Assembly: GCA_003252375.1 (NCBI GenBank)
Contig: QKEJ01000178.1
Location: 1 to 34,374 of the forward strand
Length of the DNA: 34,374 nucleotides
From: Halodesulfovibrio sp.
GTDB lineage: Bacteria; Desulfobacterota; Desulfovibrionia; Desulfovibrionales; Desulfovibrionaceae
Direction: 5' to 3'
The number at the start of each line of letters is the position of its first letter. Positions within the stretch are counted from its first letter, which is position 1. Under the pieces are notes generated by a model, which saw only the letters and a program-made list of their open reading frames with translations, did not search any database and was not told where the DNA came from. Made by a program: the position numbers and the translations under genes. Below are positions 15,730 to 23,721 of this stretch, piece by piece.

Positions 15730-16560
15730 ATGCAAAAGCCAAAAAAAGTCCAGAATGCCGTTATCGCCATCCGCAACCGCATCAGCCACCTGCCGACCCC
15801 TGAAGTGGGCATAGTTCTCGGCACCGGCCTTGGGGGGCTGGCAGATGCCGTTGAGGTGCAGGCTACCGTCCCCTACGCGGAAATCCCCGATTTTCCGCGC
15901 TCCACGGTTCAGTCCCATGCCGGGCAGTTCCTCTTCGGCACACTGGGCGGCGTGCAGGTGGTCATGCAGCAGGGGCGCAACCATCTGTATGAAGGCTACG
16001 GTCCCGACGATGCCTGCATGGGGGTGCGGTGCATGGCGGAACTGGGCATACACACCTTCATCGTCACCAATGCCGCAGGCTGCCTCAACCCGCAATGGGA
16101 TGCGGGCGACCTGATGGTCATTACCGATCATATCAACTTTACCGGCAGGACTCCCCTTGCAGGGGAAAACCACGACGCCTGGGGACCACGTTTTCCGGAC
16201 ATGAGCCAGGCATACGACCCCGCCCTCGTGCGACTCGCCCTGCAGCAGGCGGACGCCCTCGGCGTGCGGCTGGAACGGGGCGTCTATGTGGGCGTTACCG
16301 GCCCGCAGATGGAAACCCCGGCCGAGACCCGCATGTTCAAGCGCCTGGGCGCCGATGCGGTGGGCATGTCCACGGTCATGGAAGTCATCGCCGCACGCCA
16401 CATGTCTCTGAGAGTACTCGGTTTTTCCTGCCTGACCAACAAGAATCTCCCGGACTGCATGGAGGAGGCCCCCCTGGAGGTGGTCATCGCCCAGGCAAAC
16501 AAGTCCGGCGGGAATCTCGCCCGCCTCATCGCTGCCGTGGTGGCAGAGATGCGGGCCTGA
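15730..16560 (+). CDS. punA: purine nucleoside phosphorylase
   Basis: This 276-aa enzyme belongs to the trimeric, inosine/guanosine-type phosphorylases. It splits purine nucleosides with phosphate to give the base and ribose 1-phosphate for salvage. Conserved stretches are VGIVLGTGLGGLAD, the phosphate-binding GRNHLYEGY with its histidine, TNAAGCLNPQWDAGDLMVI, VYVGVTGPQMETPAETRMF with the purine-site glutamate, GADAVGMSTVMEVIAARH, and a later CLTN asparagine. ATG 15730 has TAGGA six to ten bases upstream. It stands alone between motA and a terminator. High similarity to both human and bacterial members leaves little doubt about the family; preference for guanosine or inosine is inferred. Confidence 0.94.
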   Translation: MQKPKKVQNAVIAIRNRISHLPTPEVGIVLGTGLGGLADAVEVQATVPYAEIPDFPRSTVQSHAGQFLFGTLGGVQVVMQQGRNHLYEGYGPDDACMGVRCMAELGIHTFIVTNAAGCLNPQWDAGDLMVITDHINFTGRTPLAGENHDAWGPRFPDMSQAYDPALVRLALQQADALGVRLERGVYVGVTGPQMETPAETRMFKRLGADAVGMSTVMEVIAARHMSLRVLGFSCLTNKNLPDCMEEAPLEVVIAQANKSGGNLARLIAAVVAEMRA

Positions 16561-16582
16561 GACATTCTCCCGACCATGCAAA

Positions 16583-16612
16583 AACGCCCGCTACCATCTG
16601 GTGGCGGGCGTT
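16583..16612. terminator. punA: bidirectional terminator after punA
   Basis: AACGCCCGCTACCA and TGGTGGCGGGCGTT form a long stem with one G-T pair. It sits between the punA stop (16560) and the stop of the convergent gene at 16619. An AAAA tract flanks it on the left, giving a T tract on the minus strand. Confidence 0.75.
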
Positions 16613-16618
16613 ATCATT

Positions 16619-17014
16619 TCATTTCTTTCCGTCAAGATCCGCCTGAATCTCCTGCATCAGGCGCATGGCCTCGTTGAGCTTGCGGGCATGGTCATCGTTC
16701 TCAACGGTACCGGCCAGCACCCCCAGACGCTGGGACAGATCCACCAACGAAGCGGATATCACGGCCCTGCGGGCCACATTTTCCAGATCATCTATGCCGT
16801 CCAGACGCTTTTGCAGCGCCCCCATTTCCGTCCGCAGCCCCTCCATCTCAGCGCGCACGTCCGAGAGTTCTGCCACCTTGGCAATCTCCTGCCGGAGACC
16901 GGACACGTTCTGCGTCAGGCCAAAGCCGAAGACGACGGAAATCAGAAGCGCCAGCAGCGCCACGATAAGAGGCCAGCGTGACGCACACGCACGCGGGGTC
17001 GTTTCTTCACTCAT
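16619..17014 (-). CDS. small membrane-anchored coiled-coil protein, unknown
   Basis: I do not recognise a family for this 131-aa protein. A short cytoplasmic start is followed by one strong membrane helix (about residues 14-34: WPLIVALLALLISVVFGFGL). The rest is charged and helical with heptad-like spacing (VSGLRQEIAKVAELSDVRAE, then MEGLRTEMGALQKRLDGIDD), consistent with a periplasmic coiled coil. It lies 17 bases after the 84-aa gene and probably shares its transcript. A structural or scaffolding role at the inner membrane is possible, but nothing in the sequence identifies it. Confidence 0.8.
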   Translation of the reverse strand: MSEETTPRACASRWPLIVALLALLISVVFGFGLTQNVSGLRQEIAKVAELSDVRAEMEGLRTEMGALQKRLDGIDDLENVARRAVISASLVDLSQRLGVLAGTVENDDHARKLNEAMRLMQEIQADLDGKK

Positions 17015-17031
17015 GATCGTCCTCCTGCGAA

Positions 17032-17286
17032 TCAGATATCACCATGCTGGAGGATCTTCTCATCCTCATACGGCGCCAGCTTCTTGCGGTACCATTCCAG
17101 CTTGGCGTGCTCCATGGCCCCGGAGCACATGGACAGCTTGGCGTAGCTCTGGCCAATCCGCTCGATGAGCATGGCGGACATGGCGTATATGCAATAGTTC
17201 AGTTCTCCCTCGTTCTCGATGTGCCTGGCGCACTCGGCCAGCGCCGCGTCGAACACGGCCCGACGTTCAACCGGAATATACGGCAT
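17032..17286 (-). CDS. small DUF6899-like protein
   Basis: This 84-aa protein opens MPYIPVERRAVFDAALAECA and continues NEGELNYCIYAMSAMLIERI, then SYAKLSMCSGAMEHAKLEWY. The MPYI start, the ER or DR pair and the GELNY motif resemble the DUF6899 family as I remember it, small soluble helical proteins of unknown function. AGAGGA lies about five bases before ATG 17286, so the start is well supported. The last residues, APYEDEKILQHGDI, are typical of the group. It is upstream of the coiled-coil membrane protein and divergent from the fapA-like gene. Function is unknown. Confidence 0.8.
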   Translation of the reverse strand: MPYIPVERRAVFDAALAECARHIENEGELNYCIYAMSAMLIERIGQSYAKLSMCSGAMEHAKLEWYRKKLAPYEDEKILQHGDI

Positions 17287-17365
17287 ACAATCCTCTGCAT
17301 GGTCTGATACAGGTTATCTCCGCCTCACGGGATACGCACGTCCCTGTCAGGCTACCATTATCTCA

Positions 17366-17378
17366 AGACAATTTGTCT
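17366..17378. promoter_or_regulatory. palindrome in the divergent promoter region
   Basis: AGACAA-T-TTGTCT is a perfect inverted repeat between two divergent genes (starts at 17286 and 17583). Just to its right a direct repeat, TCGTAAACAATTCGTAAA, adds further structure. The gene-free gap of about 296 bases holds no other clear feature. The regulator that might bind is unknown. Confidence 0.3.
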
Positions 17379-17582
17379 ACATCGTAAACAATTCGTAAAA
17401 ACGCCACAAGTTATTGCCCTATGGTTCACTTTCGCCTACTGTATCGATGGGGAATTTCACAGAGACACACGCCGGCTTCACTCACCGGCTCACACCAGTA
17501 TGACGATGCGTGCCGTTTTGCGGACATGCATCTATGTGCTGTTGTGGTCATATAAACACTCACCTGTTTGTGCGGTAACACG

Positions 17583-19466
17583 ATGAGTCCACGAAACGCC
17601 GATATTTCCATCGCCATTTCCAAGGACGAACTCACGGCAACCATCGCCGCGTTCACTCCTGCCGACGAGACAGGGGCTTCACTCACGACCGACATGCTGA
17701 GCTCTGTCCTGCAACGAGCCGGTGTGGTCGTCAGCCCTGTCCAGTCCACCATTGATGCTGCGCTTTCGCCGGAAGCCGACGAGAGCATTGTCGGCATGGT
17801 CATAGCAAAGGCCATCCCTCCCAAGGAAGCCGTCAATGCGACCATCCGGCCGCTCGGCGACCTCTCGTGCCCCGTCCTGCCCGGCACACCATTCTGCGAA
17901 GTGATCAAGGCCCGTGCAGCCTCGGAAGGCAAGACCGTCACCGGCGCCTCCATCAAGCCCGCGGGCGAAATGTATGGCAAGAACATCATCTTTCCCGAAG
18001 ACGCCCACTGCCAGCTCAACCCGGACACCATGGAAGTGAGCGCCACCGCGTACGGATTTCCCGTGCTCGACAAGCAGACCCTGTTTGTCAGGCCGCTTAT
18101 CGAGGTGGACAAGGGATGCATGCGTGTCCGCGCCACGATACACGCCAAGGATTGCAAGGGGAAAACCATTGATGCCGTTCGGCTCGGCACAGAACTCAAG
18201 AACATGGGAATCCTATCCCAGCTGGACGCCAATGCCCTTGCCAAGGCGGTGAAGCTTGCCGCCTCCACCGGAGCCGCCATTCCCAATGTCGTCATCGCGA
18301 GGGGGTTGGACCCCATCAACGGAAAGGACGGCTGGTTCGAGCTGTACATCAAAGATGAACGTTCCGATGTCGGCATCATGGATGAAGACGGCACCGTGGA
18401 CTTTCGGTCCCGGGGCGTCATCCGCTCCGTGACTGCAAACGCGAAGCTGGGAAGAGTGCATGCCCCGACCAGGGGAATCCCGGGCCGGGACGTCTTCGGC
18501 AAGGTCATTCCCGCACACGATGGCGCCGTCCACCGCATGAGCATCGGTGAAAACGTGATGGCCACGGAGGAGGGATCCGAATTCGTATCTCTCATCGAAG
18601 GCATGGTCTTCTACGCGCAGAACATCCTGTCGGTCACCGAGGTGTTCGCCACCCGTGGCGACGTGAACATGTCCACCGGCAACCTCATGCTGGAAAAGGG
18701 GTCCGTCCTTGTCAGCGGCTCCGTCCTGTCCGGGTTCGTCGTGGAATGCCCGCGCAATGTGCTGGTGAGCGACACCGTGGAAAGCGCCACCATCAAGGCC
18801 GGGGGAGACGTGGAAGTACGCGGCGGCATCATCATGGACCGGGGCGGCCGCATCGTGACCGACGGCAGCATATCCGCCATGTTCGCCAAGGGGGCCACCA
18901 TAGAGGCGCAGGGGAGCGTGTGCATCGCCCATGAGATGTCCAACTGCATCGTCTATGCGGGCAGCGACATCGTGGTCACCAAGGGCCGCGGCAAGATCGT
19001 GGGCTCCACCATCCGTTGCGGCGGCTCCATCATTGCCAACGAAATCGGATCGGACCTTGGCGTCGCCACCACCATCTTCCTCGGGCTGGAACAGGAAACC
19101 ACGGATTTCAGCCAACGCAAAAAGGAACTCAACGCCCTGTTGCAGAAGGTATACGCCTCACTGGGCACCGGAGACCCGCGCAGCATCCTGCAGGGCACCC
19201 CGGCTGCCAAGAAGCAGACCGTGGCCCAGCTGCTCAAGATGCGTCTCGGAGCCGAACGGGAACTCCGGGAAATCGAGGAAGAGATCCGTAAGGAACGCGA
19301 CGCCATGCGACAGGCCATTACCTCCAGACTCAAGGTCAACCGGGTCATCCATCCCGGCACCGTCATCCACAGTTATGGCCTGATGTACAGGGTCATGACG
19401 CCGCTTGAGTACAGCACCATCTACTACTCCCCCGAGGAGGAGCGCATCGTGGTCGGCTCGCTCTGA
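17583..19466 (+). CDS. FapA-like DUF342 domain protein
   Basis: This 627-aa protein belongs to the FapA/DUF342 group, which is tied to polar flagellar placement in Vibrio and is found in many flagellated bacteria. The diagnostic segment is GRVHAPTRGIPGRDVFGKVI, followed by PAHDGAVHRMSIGENVMA. After it comes a long stretch of beta-helix-like repeats (about 360-500) with recurring Gly-Asp-Val turns (GGDVEVRGGI, GGRIVTDGSI, AQGSVCIA). A C-terminal coiled coil (about 515-590, with ERELREIEEEIRKERDAMRQ) and a short beta end complete it. ATG 17583 was preferred to a TTG five codons upstream; neither has a strong ribosome site, so initiation may be inefficient or depend on another start. A flagellar role is inferred from family. 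Confidence 0.85.
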   Translation: MSPRNADISIAISKDELTATIAAFTPADETGASLTTDMLSSVLQRAGVVVSPVQSTIDAALSPEADESIVGMVIAKAIPPKEAVNATIRPLGDLSCPVLPGTPFCEVIKARAASEGKTVTGASIKPAGEMYGKNIIFPEDAHCQLNPDTMEVSATAYGFPVLDKQTLFVRPLIEVDKGCMRVRATIHAKDCKGKTIDAVRLGTELKNMGILSQLDANALAKAVKLAASTGAAIPNVVIARGLDPINGKDGWFELYIKDERSDVGIMDEDGTVDFRSRGVIRSVTANAKLGRVHAPTRGIPGRDVFGKVIPAHDGAVHRMSIGENVMATEEGSEFVSLIEGMVFYAQNILSVTEVFATRGDVNMSTGNLMLEKGSVLVSGSVLSGFVVECPRNVLVSDTVESATIKAGGDVEVRGGIIMDRGGRIVTDGSISAMFAKGATIEAQGSVCIAHEMSNCIVYAGSDIVVTKGRGKIVGSTIRCGGSIIANEIGSDLGVATTIFLGLEQETTDFSQRKKELNALLQKVYASLGTGDPRSILQGTPAAKKQTVAQLLKMRLGAERELREIEEEIRKERDAMRQAITSRLKVNRVIHPGTVIHSYGLMYRVMTPLEYSTIYYSPEEERIVVGSL

Positions 19467-19478
19467 CCGGAGCACCCA

Positions 19479-19500
19479 GGCAAAGCAATACTTGCCCTTT
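19479..19500 (+). terminator. weak terminator-like hairpin after fapA-like gene
   Basis: GGCAA and TTGCC (19479-19483 and 19492-19496) pair around an eight-base loop, followed by CTTT. The hairpin begins 12 bases past the stop codon. The stem is short and the T tract poor, so some readthrough into typA is plausible. Confidence 0.25.
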
Positions 19501-19580
19501 CCCTCCGATGGGTATATGTCCCGCTGCACTGATACTGCCCGGAACACATTTTGTCCGTTATTCCTGCCGTCTCCGTTCCG

Positions 19581-19595
19581 ACACAGGAACTGTGT
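19581..19595 (+). promoter_or_regulatory. typA: inverted repeat upstream of typA
   Basis: ACACAG-GAA-CTGTGT is a perfect 6-bp inverted repeat about 38 bases before the start codon, followed at once by ATAGAG, which could be part of a -10 element. It may be an operator or a small leader hairpin. Confidence 0.3.
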
Positions 19596-19633
19596 ATAGA
19601 GAACGACCCTATTTTTCCCACGAGGATATTTAC

Positions 19634-21472
19634 GTGAAGACTATGACAACGAACGATTCCGTGCGTAACGTGGCCATTATTGCCCACGTTGACCACGGCA
19701 AGACCACCCTTGTTGACGCCATGTTCCGTCAGGGCGGCATCTTCCGCGACAACCAGGAAGTGAGCGACCGCGTGATGGACAGCATGGACCTTGAACGCGA
19801 GCGCGGCATCACCATCGCAGCCAAGAACTGTGCAGCCTACTGGGGCGATCGCAAGATCAACATCATCGACACCCCCGGCCACGCCGATTTCGGCGGCGAA
19901 GTGGAACGTTCCCTCTCCATGGCCAACGGCGCCATCCTGCTGGTGGACGCGTCCGAAGGACCGCTCCCGCAGACCCGCTTCGTGCTGAAGAAGACCCTTG
20001 AAGCCGGCCTCAAGGTCATCGTGGTGGTCAACAAGATTGACCGCAAGGACGCCCGCGCCGAAGAGGTTCTGAACGAAATTTACGATCTGTTCATCGACCT
20101 GGACGCCAACGACGCACAGCTGGAATTCCCCGTGCTGTACGCCATCGGCCGTGAAGGCGTGGCCATGCGCGGTCTTGAGGACGAACGCAAGGACCTGACC
20201 CCGCTCTTCGAAACCATCATCGCGGAAATCCCCGGTCCGTCGTACGACCCCGAGGAACCCTTCCAGATGCTGGTGGCCGACCTCTCCTACTCCGACTATC
20301 TGGGCCGTCTGGCCGTTGGCCGCGTCTTCCATGGCACGGCACGCAACAACGACGCCCTCGCCTGCCTCGGTGCCAGCGGAAAGCCCAAGTCGCTGAAGGT
20401 TTCCAAGCTCCAGACCTACGACGGTCTGCAGCTGCGTGAAACCAACGAAGCACAGCCCGGCGACATCGTCGTCATCTCCGGCATCGAGGACGTCGTCATC
20501 GGCGACACCATCTGCACCCGTGACAATCCCCGTGCGCTCAAGCGCATCAACGTGGACGAGCCCACGGTCTCCATGCGCTTCTCCATCAACACATCCCCGC
20601 TGGTGGGTCAGGAAGGCAAGCTGGTCCAGTCCAGCAAGATCCGCGACCGCCTGCAGAAGGAAACCCTGCGCAACGTGGCCATCCGCGTCGAGGACAGCGA
20701 GGATCGTGACAGCTTCATCGTGAAGGGCCGCGGCGAATTCCAGATGGCCATCATCATCGAACAGATGCGCCGCGAAGGATTCGAACTTACCGTGGGCCGC
20801 CCCGAAGTCATCTACAAGGAAGTGGACGGCAAGACGCACGAGCCCATCGAGCACCTCTTTGTGGACTGCGACGAAGCCTTCATGGGCGTGGTTACGGAAA
20901 AGCTTGCCATCCGCAAGGGCCGCATGACCAACCTCATCAATAACGGCACCGGCCGCATCCGCATGGAATTTTCCGTGCCTTCCCGCGGCCTCATCGGCTA
21001 CCGTGACGAGTTCCTCACCGACACCAAGGGAACGGGCATCATGAACTCCCTGTTCGCCGGATACGAACTCCACCGCGGCGATTTCCCCACCCGCTTCACC
21101 GGCTCCCTCGTGGCAGACCGTGCCGGAGCCGCCGTTGCGTATGCCCTGTTCAACCTTGAACCCCGCGGCGAAATGTTCACCGTGCCCGGCGAGCCCGTGT
21201 ACGAAGGCATGATCATCGGCGAACACAACCGTGACAACGACATCGACGTGAACGCCTGCAAGGGCAAGAAGCTCACCAACATGCGTGCCTCCGGCAAGGA
21301 CGAAGCCGTTACCCTCACCCCCGTGCGTCCCATGACCCTGGAACGCGCCATCCACTTCGTCCGCGAGGATGAACTGGTGGAAGTGACCCCGCAGTCCATC
21401 CGCCTGCGCAAGGCCTGCCTCTCGGCCACGGAACGCCACCGCATATTCGGCAAGAAGAAGAAGGACGCCTAG
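19634..21472 (+). CDS. typA: ribosome-associated GTPase TypA/BipA
   Basis: This 612-aa translational GTPase is TypA/BipA, which binds the ribosome and aids large-subunit assembly at low temperature and under stress. The G-domain motifs are clear: AHVDHGKTT near the start, [20 protein letters not shown] and NKIDRKDA. The rest follows EF-G order (domains II, III, V), then the TypA-specific C-terminal domain with [20 protein letters not shown] and [19 protein letters not shown] lies eight bases before GTG 19634, which therefore looks better than ATG 19643 three codons on, although family members usually start at the later site. It appears monocistronic and ends at a strong terminator. Confidence 0.95.
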   Translation: MKTMTTNDSVRNVAIIAHVDHGKTTLVDAMFRQGGIFRDNQEVSDRVMDSMDLERERGITIAAKNCAAYWGDRKINIIDTPGHADFGGEVERSLSMANGAILLVDASEGPLPQTRFVLKKTLEAGLKVIVVVNKIDRKDARAEEVLNEIYDLFIDLDANDAQLEFPVLYAIGREGVAMRGLEDERKDLTPLFETIIAEIPGPSYDPEEPFQMLVADLSYSDYLGRLAVGRVFHGTARNNDALACLGASGKPKSLKVSKLQTYDGLQLRETNEAQPGDIVVISGIEDVVIGDTICTRDNPRALKRINVDEPTVSMRFSINTSPLVGQEGKLVQSSKIRDRLQKETLRNVAIRVEDSEDRDSFIVKGRGEFQMAIIIEQMRREGFELTVGRPEVIYKEVDGKTHEPIEHLFVDCDEAFMGVVTEKLAIRKGRMTNLINNGTGRIRMEFSVPSRGLIGYRDEFLTDTKGTGIMNSLFAGYELHRGDFPTRFTGSLVADRAGAAVAYALFNLEPRGEMFTVPGEPVYEGMIIGEHNRDNDIDVNACKGKKLTNMRASGKDEAVTLTPVRPMTLERAIHFVREDELVEVTPQSIRLRKACLSATERHRIFGKKKKDA

Positions 21473-21495
21473 CGTTCTGCACCACGCATAGACAG

Positions 21496-21529
21496 CGCCC
21501 CCGGAAGCAATGCTCCCGGGGGCGTTTTT
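21496..21529 (+). terminator. typA: typA terminator
   Basis: CGCCCCCGG (21496-21504) pairs with CCGGGGGCG (21516-21524), extended by AGC and GCT in the loop region, and is followed by TTTTT. It begins 23 bases past the typA stop. This is a textbook intrinsic terminator. Confidence 0.9.
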
Positions 21530-21564
21530 CTTTGCAGACCTGCGGGACGCGGAAAAACGGATGC

Positions 21565-21606
21565 AAAACGAGACGCTCCGGGGCCTGATGCCGCGGAGCG
21601 TCTCGT
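21565..21606 (-). terminator. terminator of the FlgO-like operon
   Basis: ACGAGACGCTCCG (21568-21580) and CGGAGCGTCTCGT (21594-21606) form a perfect 13-bp stem with a 13-base loop. On the minus strand TTTTGCAT follows. It lies 22 bases past the stop of the last gene of the operon. Confidence 0.85.
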
Positions 21607-21628
21607 CTGGTGTCTCATTTCCTGTAGG

Positions 21629-22285
21629 CTACGGGAGCCTGGTGCCCACCGAAGGCAGTATGCCCGTAAATCGCGTTTGAGAGGCCTGCATGCCCTTTCC
21701 TGTCGCCCCGTTTCCGGCAACAAGCATGCGCATCTCGGAATTCAGCGGAATGGTCTGACTGGACATGGCAAGCACCTCGTTGGTGGCGGCATGCAGCAGA
21801 CGCACGTTAAATCGGATGTTCTTCATGGTCTGCGAATAGGTGCTGACCATGATGAGCGCACTCCGGATATTTTCATTTCCCAGCAGGGTCGAACGGCGGG
21901 TCAGCAGGGTTTCCCCCTGGCCCGGATCAAAGAGGACGGTCCGTCCCTTGCGAATTTCCTGCACCTTGTAGCCCGACTGCACGAACCACAGGGAGAGTTC
22001 TTCCCCCATCTGGCGGGCCAACGGGCTGGAGGCCTCAAGGTTGTTCAGATCCACCGGAGTCGTCACGATAAGCGAGTACCCCTTGGCAGGCCCCTCGAGC
22101 AGATGCAACCGCTCCACCAGCTGACCATCAAGCATCTCCCCCATCTTGAAGGCGGCCGAGGCGAGACTGACCTGCGGTGCGGGTGCAGGCTCATCCTTCC
22201 AGAAATCGAATATTCCCGCAGAAGCCGCCATGGGCAGAAGCAGGCAGACCAGCATGGTCATGATTCTGATGATGATGTGCAACAT
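21629..22285 (-). CDS. FlgO-like secreted protein, shorter paralogue
   Basis: This 218-aa protein has a signal peptide (about residues 1-23, ending AASA-G) and one FlgO-like domain. In Vibrio FlgO is an outer-membrane protein needed for a stable flagellum. By eye the domain matches that of the first gene in the operon: a strand after a hydrophobic segment, then SPLARQMGEELSLWFVQSGY and KVQEIR, then FNVRLLHAATNEVLAMSS and QTIPLNSEMRMLV. It therefore looks like an internal duplicate with the N-terminal extension removed. AAGGAG lies eight bases before ATG 22285. It is the third gene of a three-gene operon that begins with a flagellar-type promoter. Location in the outer membrane or periplasm is inferred. 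Confidence 0.8.
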   Translation of the reverse strand: MLHIIIRIMTMLVCLLLPMAASAGIFDFWKDEPAPAPQVSLASAAFKMGEMLDGQLVERLHLLEGPAKGYSLIVTTPVDLNNLEASSPLARQMGEELSLWFVQSGYKVQEIRKGRTVLFDPGQGETLLTRRSTLLGNENIRSALIMVSTYSQTMKNIRFNVRLLHAATNEVLAMSSQTIPLNSEMRMLVAGNGATGKGMQASQTRFTGILPSVGTRLP

Positions 22286-22301
22286 GGGTCTTCTCCTTCG
22301 G

Positions 22302-22616
22302 CTACCGCAGGGTCTTTATCAGCCTGTCCACGGTCTGCAGTTCGGTCACCAGCGTATCACGCATGGCTTCCTCGCGGGCCGAGGCAAGGGCGAGCAGGTA
22401 GTGTTCCCGGGCCAGTTCATACCGCCCCTGCGCCACGTACTGTCTGCCGATGTAGAAATTCTGCAAAGCGTTGCCGCTGTAAGGCGCGGCAACAACATCC
22501 ATGGGAGTCGGCGGGGGCGGAGGATCCTTGGGCAGAAGCTCGCTCATGGTGGCGCACCCGCCCATGAGGGCGGCGGCAAGGATGGAGGCCAGAACGGTTC
22601 GTATACGTGTCTGCAT
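22302..22616 (-). CDS. small lipoprotein with a TPR-like helical pair
   Basis: This 104-aa protein starts with a lipoprotein signal (about residues 1-20) ending LMGGC, so Cys21 should be lipidated. Alanine at the next position favours the outer membrane. A proline-rich spacer (PKDPPPPPTP) follows. The remainder looks like one tetratricopeptide-type helical pair (NFYIGRQYVAQGRYELAREH, then YLLALASAREEAM) and a closing helix. A G-rich ribosome site (AGGGGGC) precedes ATG 22616. It sits nine bases after the larger FlgO-like gene and 16 bases before the smaller one. Vibrio pairs FlgO with the lipoprotein FlgP, but I see no sequence similarity to FlgP; the parallel is one of arrangement only. Confidence 0.8.
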   Translation of the reverse strand: MQTRIRTVLASILAAALMGGCATMSELLPKDPPPPPTPMDVVAAPYSGNALQNFYIGRQYVAQGRYELAREHYLLALASAREEAMRDTLVTELQTVDRLIKTLR

Positions 22617-22625
22617 GGCTGCCCC

Positions 22626-23510
22626 CTAGTGAAGATCCGCGCCCAGATCCAGGGCGGTAAGATCGACTGCGCGGGTCATGGTCCCGAAGTCCTGCATGCC
22701 CACATAGGTTTCTTCCAGCCGCTTGCCGGAGCTGGCGAGCATGCGTCTGGAGACCTCAGACTGGGGAAAGACCAGCTGAGCCGTACGCAGCACCATGCCA
22801 TCCGCAGCGCGGAACATGCGCACGTTCACAAAGATGTTCTGAAGATCGGCGTAATAGGTGCCTGCAACAAACATGGTATTGGGGCTGTTGGCGAACATGC
22901 GCTGCTGCTGGCGCGAAAGCAGGAATTCGCCTTCCCCCCGACGCAGGGCAAGCTCGCCCTCAGCACGATATTCCCGCACGGGAAAGCCGCGCTGGTTGAA
23001 CTCGTAGAACAGCGCCTCGGCGACATACCGCCCGAAGGACGAACTCTCTTCAAAGTCATCCTGGTTTACCAGACTCACAGGCATGGCCGTCACACCCTGC
23101 AGGGCACGACGGTCAAGTCCGCTGAGCAGCTGGTCCGCCAGCTCGCGCATCTTCAGTTTGATTTCCCGTGCGTTCACATGCGTGGGATCGGGCTCGGTGC
23201 GCTGTCCTTCGCGCCACACAATCCCTCCCTTGCCGTCAGGCAACATCATGCCGCTATCCACGGAATCCATGCGCCGCATGGGAACGGTGGCGCCATCCAG
23301 CGTCATCATTTCCTGCGACTGGGTCACCCGCATGGCCGTTGCGGCATCGAAGACCTCAACAAGCCCGGTGTACTCCATGGCGTTCATTACCGGCCCCTGC
23401 ACGGGCTGCACGCCCGGAGGTGCCGCATCCGGGCCGGCGGCCCGTACGGGAATGGAAGCGGCAGCCACAAGAAGCAGCACCGCACATATGCGTATCATGG
23501 TCCTAGACAT
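22626..23510 (-). CDS. FlgO-like secreted protein, longer paralogue
   Basis: This 294-aa protein has a signal peptide (about residues 1-27, ending VRA-A). An extension of about 80 residues (to about 110) is not obviously part of FlgO. A FlgO-like domain follows, with MPVSLVNQDDFEESSSFGRY and VAEALFYEFNQRGFPVREYR, then FVNVRMFRAADGMVLRTAQL. GGAGG stands six bases before ATG 23510, so that start was chosen over one 17 codons upstream. It is first in the operon, about 68 bases downstream of the expected transcription start of a sigma-28-like promoter. A flagellar envelope role is inferred from the FlgO similarity and the promoter. Confidence 0.8.
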   Translation of the reverse strand: MSRTMIRICAVLLLVAAASIPVRAAGPDAAPPGVQPVQGPVMNAMEYTGLVEVFDAATAMRVTQSQEMMTLDGATVPMRRMDSVDSGMMLPDGKGGIVWREGQRTEPDPTHVNAREIKLKMRELADQLLSGLDRRALQGVTAMPVSLVNQDDFEESSSFGRYVAEALFYEFNQRGFPVREYRAEGELALRRGEGEFLLSRQQQRMFANSPNTMFVAGTYYADLQNIFVNVRMFRAADGMVLRTAQLVFPQSEVSRRMLASSGKRLEETYVGMQDFGTMTRAVDLTALDLGADLH

Positions 23511-23585
23511 CCCTGTCCTCCCTGAGCCGGCGCAGGCTGCGTCCTTGCTGCCCATCGACATCCGGCTGTTTCCTTCTGCTTTTGC

Positions 23586-23612
23586 CTATCGGTTTCTCCG
23601 GAAAATACTTAA
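23586..23612 (-). promoter_or_regulatory. sigma-28 (FliA) type promoter of the FlgO-like operon
   Basis: On the minus strand the sequence is TTAAGTAT, eleven bases, then ACCGATAG. The sigma-28 consensus is TAAAGTTT, eleven bases, then GCCGATAA. Each element matches at six of eight positions, the CCGATA core is intact and the spacing is exact. It lies between the galE terminator and the operon, with no other gene between, so it should drive the three FlgO-like operon genes. Confidence 0.65.
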
Positions 23613-23663
23613 GGAGCGACAACATTTTTTTGCGCATCACAACGCCCGTCCTTGCGACCATAG

Positions 23664-23691
23664 AAAAAGGGGGAGGCCGTAAGCCTCCCCC
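23664..23691 (-). terminator. galE: galE terminator
   Basis: GGGGGAGGC (23669-23677) and GCCTCCCCC (23683-23691) form a 9-bp stem with a five-base loop. On the minus strand TTTTTC follows. It lies 31 bases past the galE stop and separates galE from the flagellar-type promoter. Confidence 0.85.
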
Positions 23692-23721
23692 CGGATATCA
23701 ATAGTACGCGCGTTTGCCCGT

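Noticed and set aside
17565-17585. Possible CRP-like site (GTG, six bases, CAC) before the fapA-like gene
   Set aside because: CRP sites need eight bases between these triplets; here there are six, and the outer bases do not match.
19424-21439. 671-codon minus-strand frame opposite typA
   Set aside because: typA is unmistakable on the plus strand. The antisense frame has no start signal and an unusual composition.
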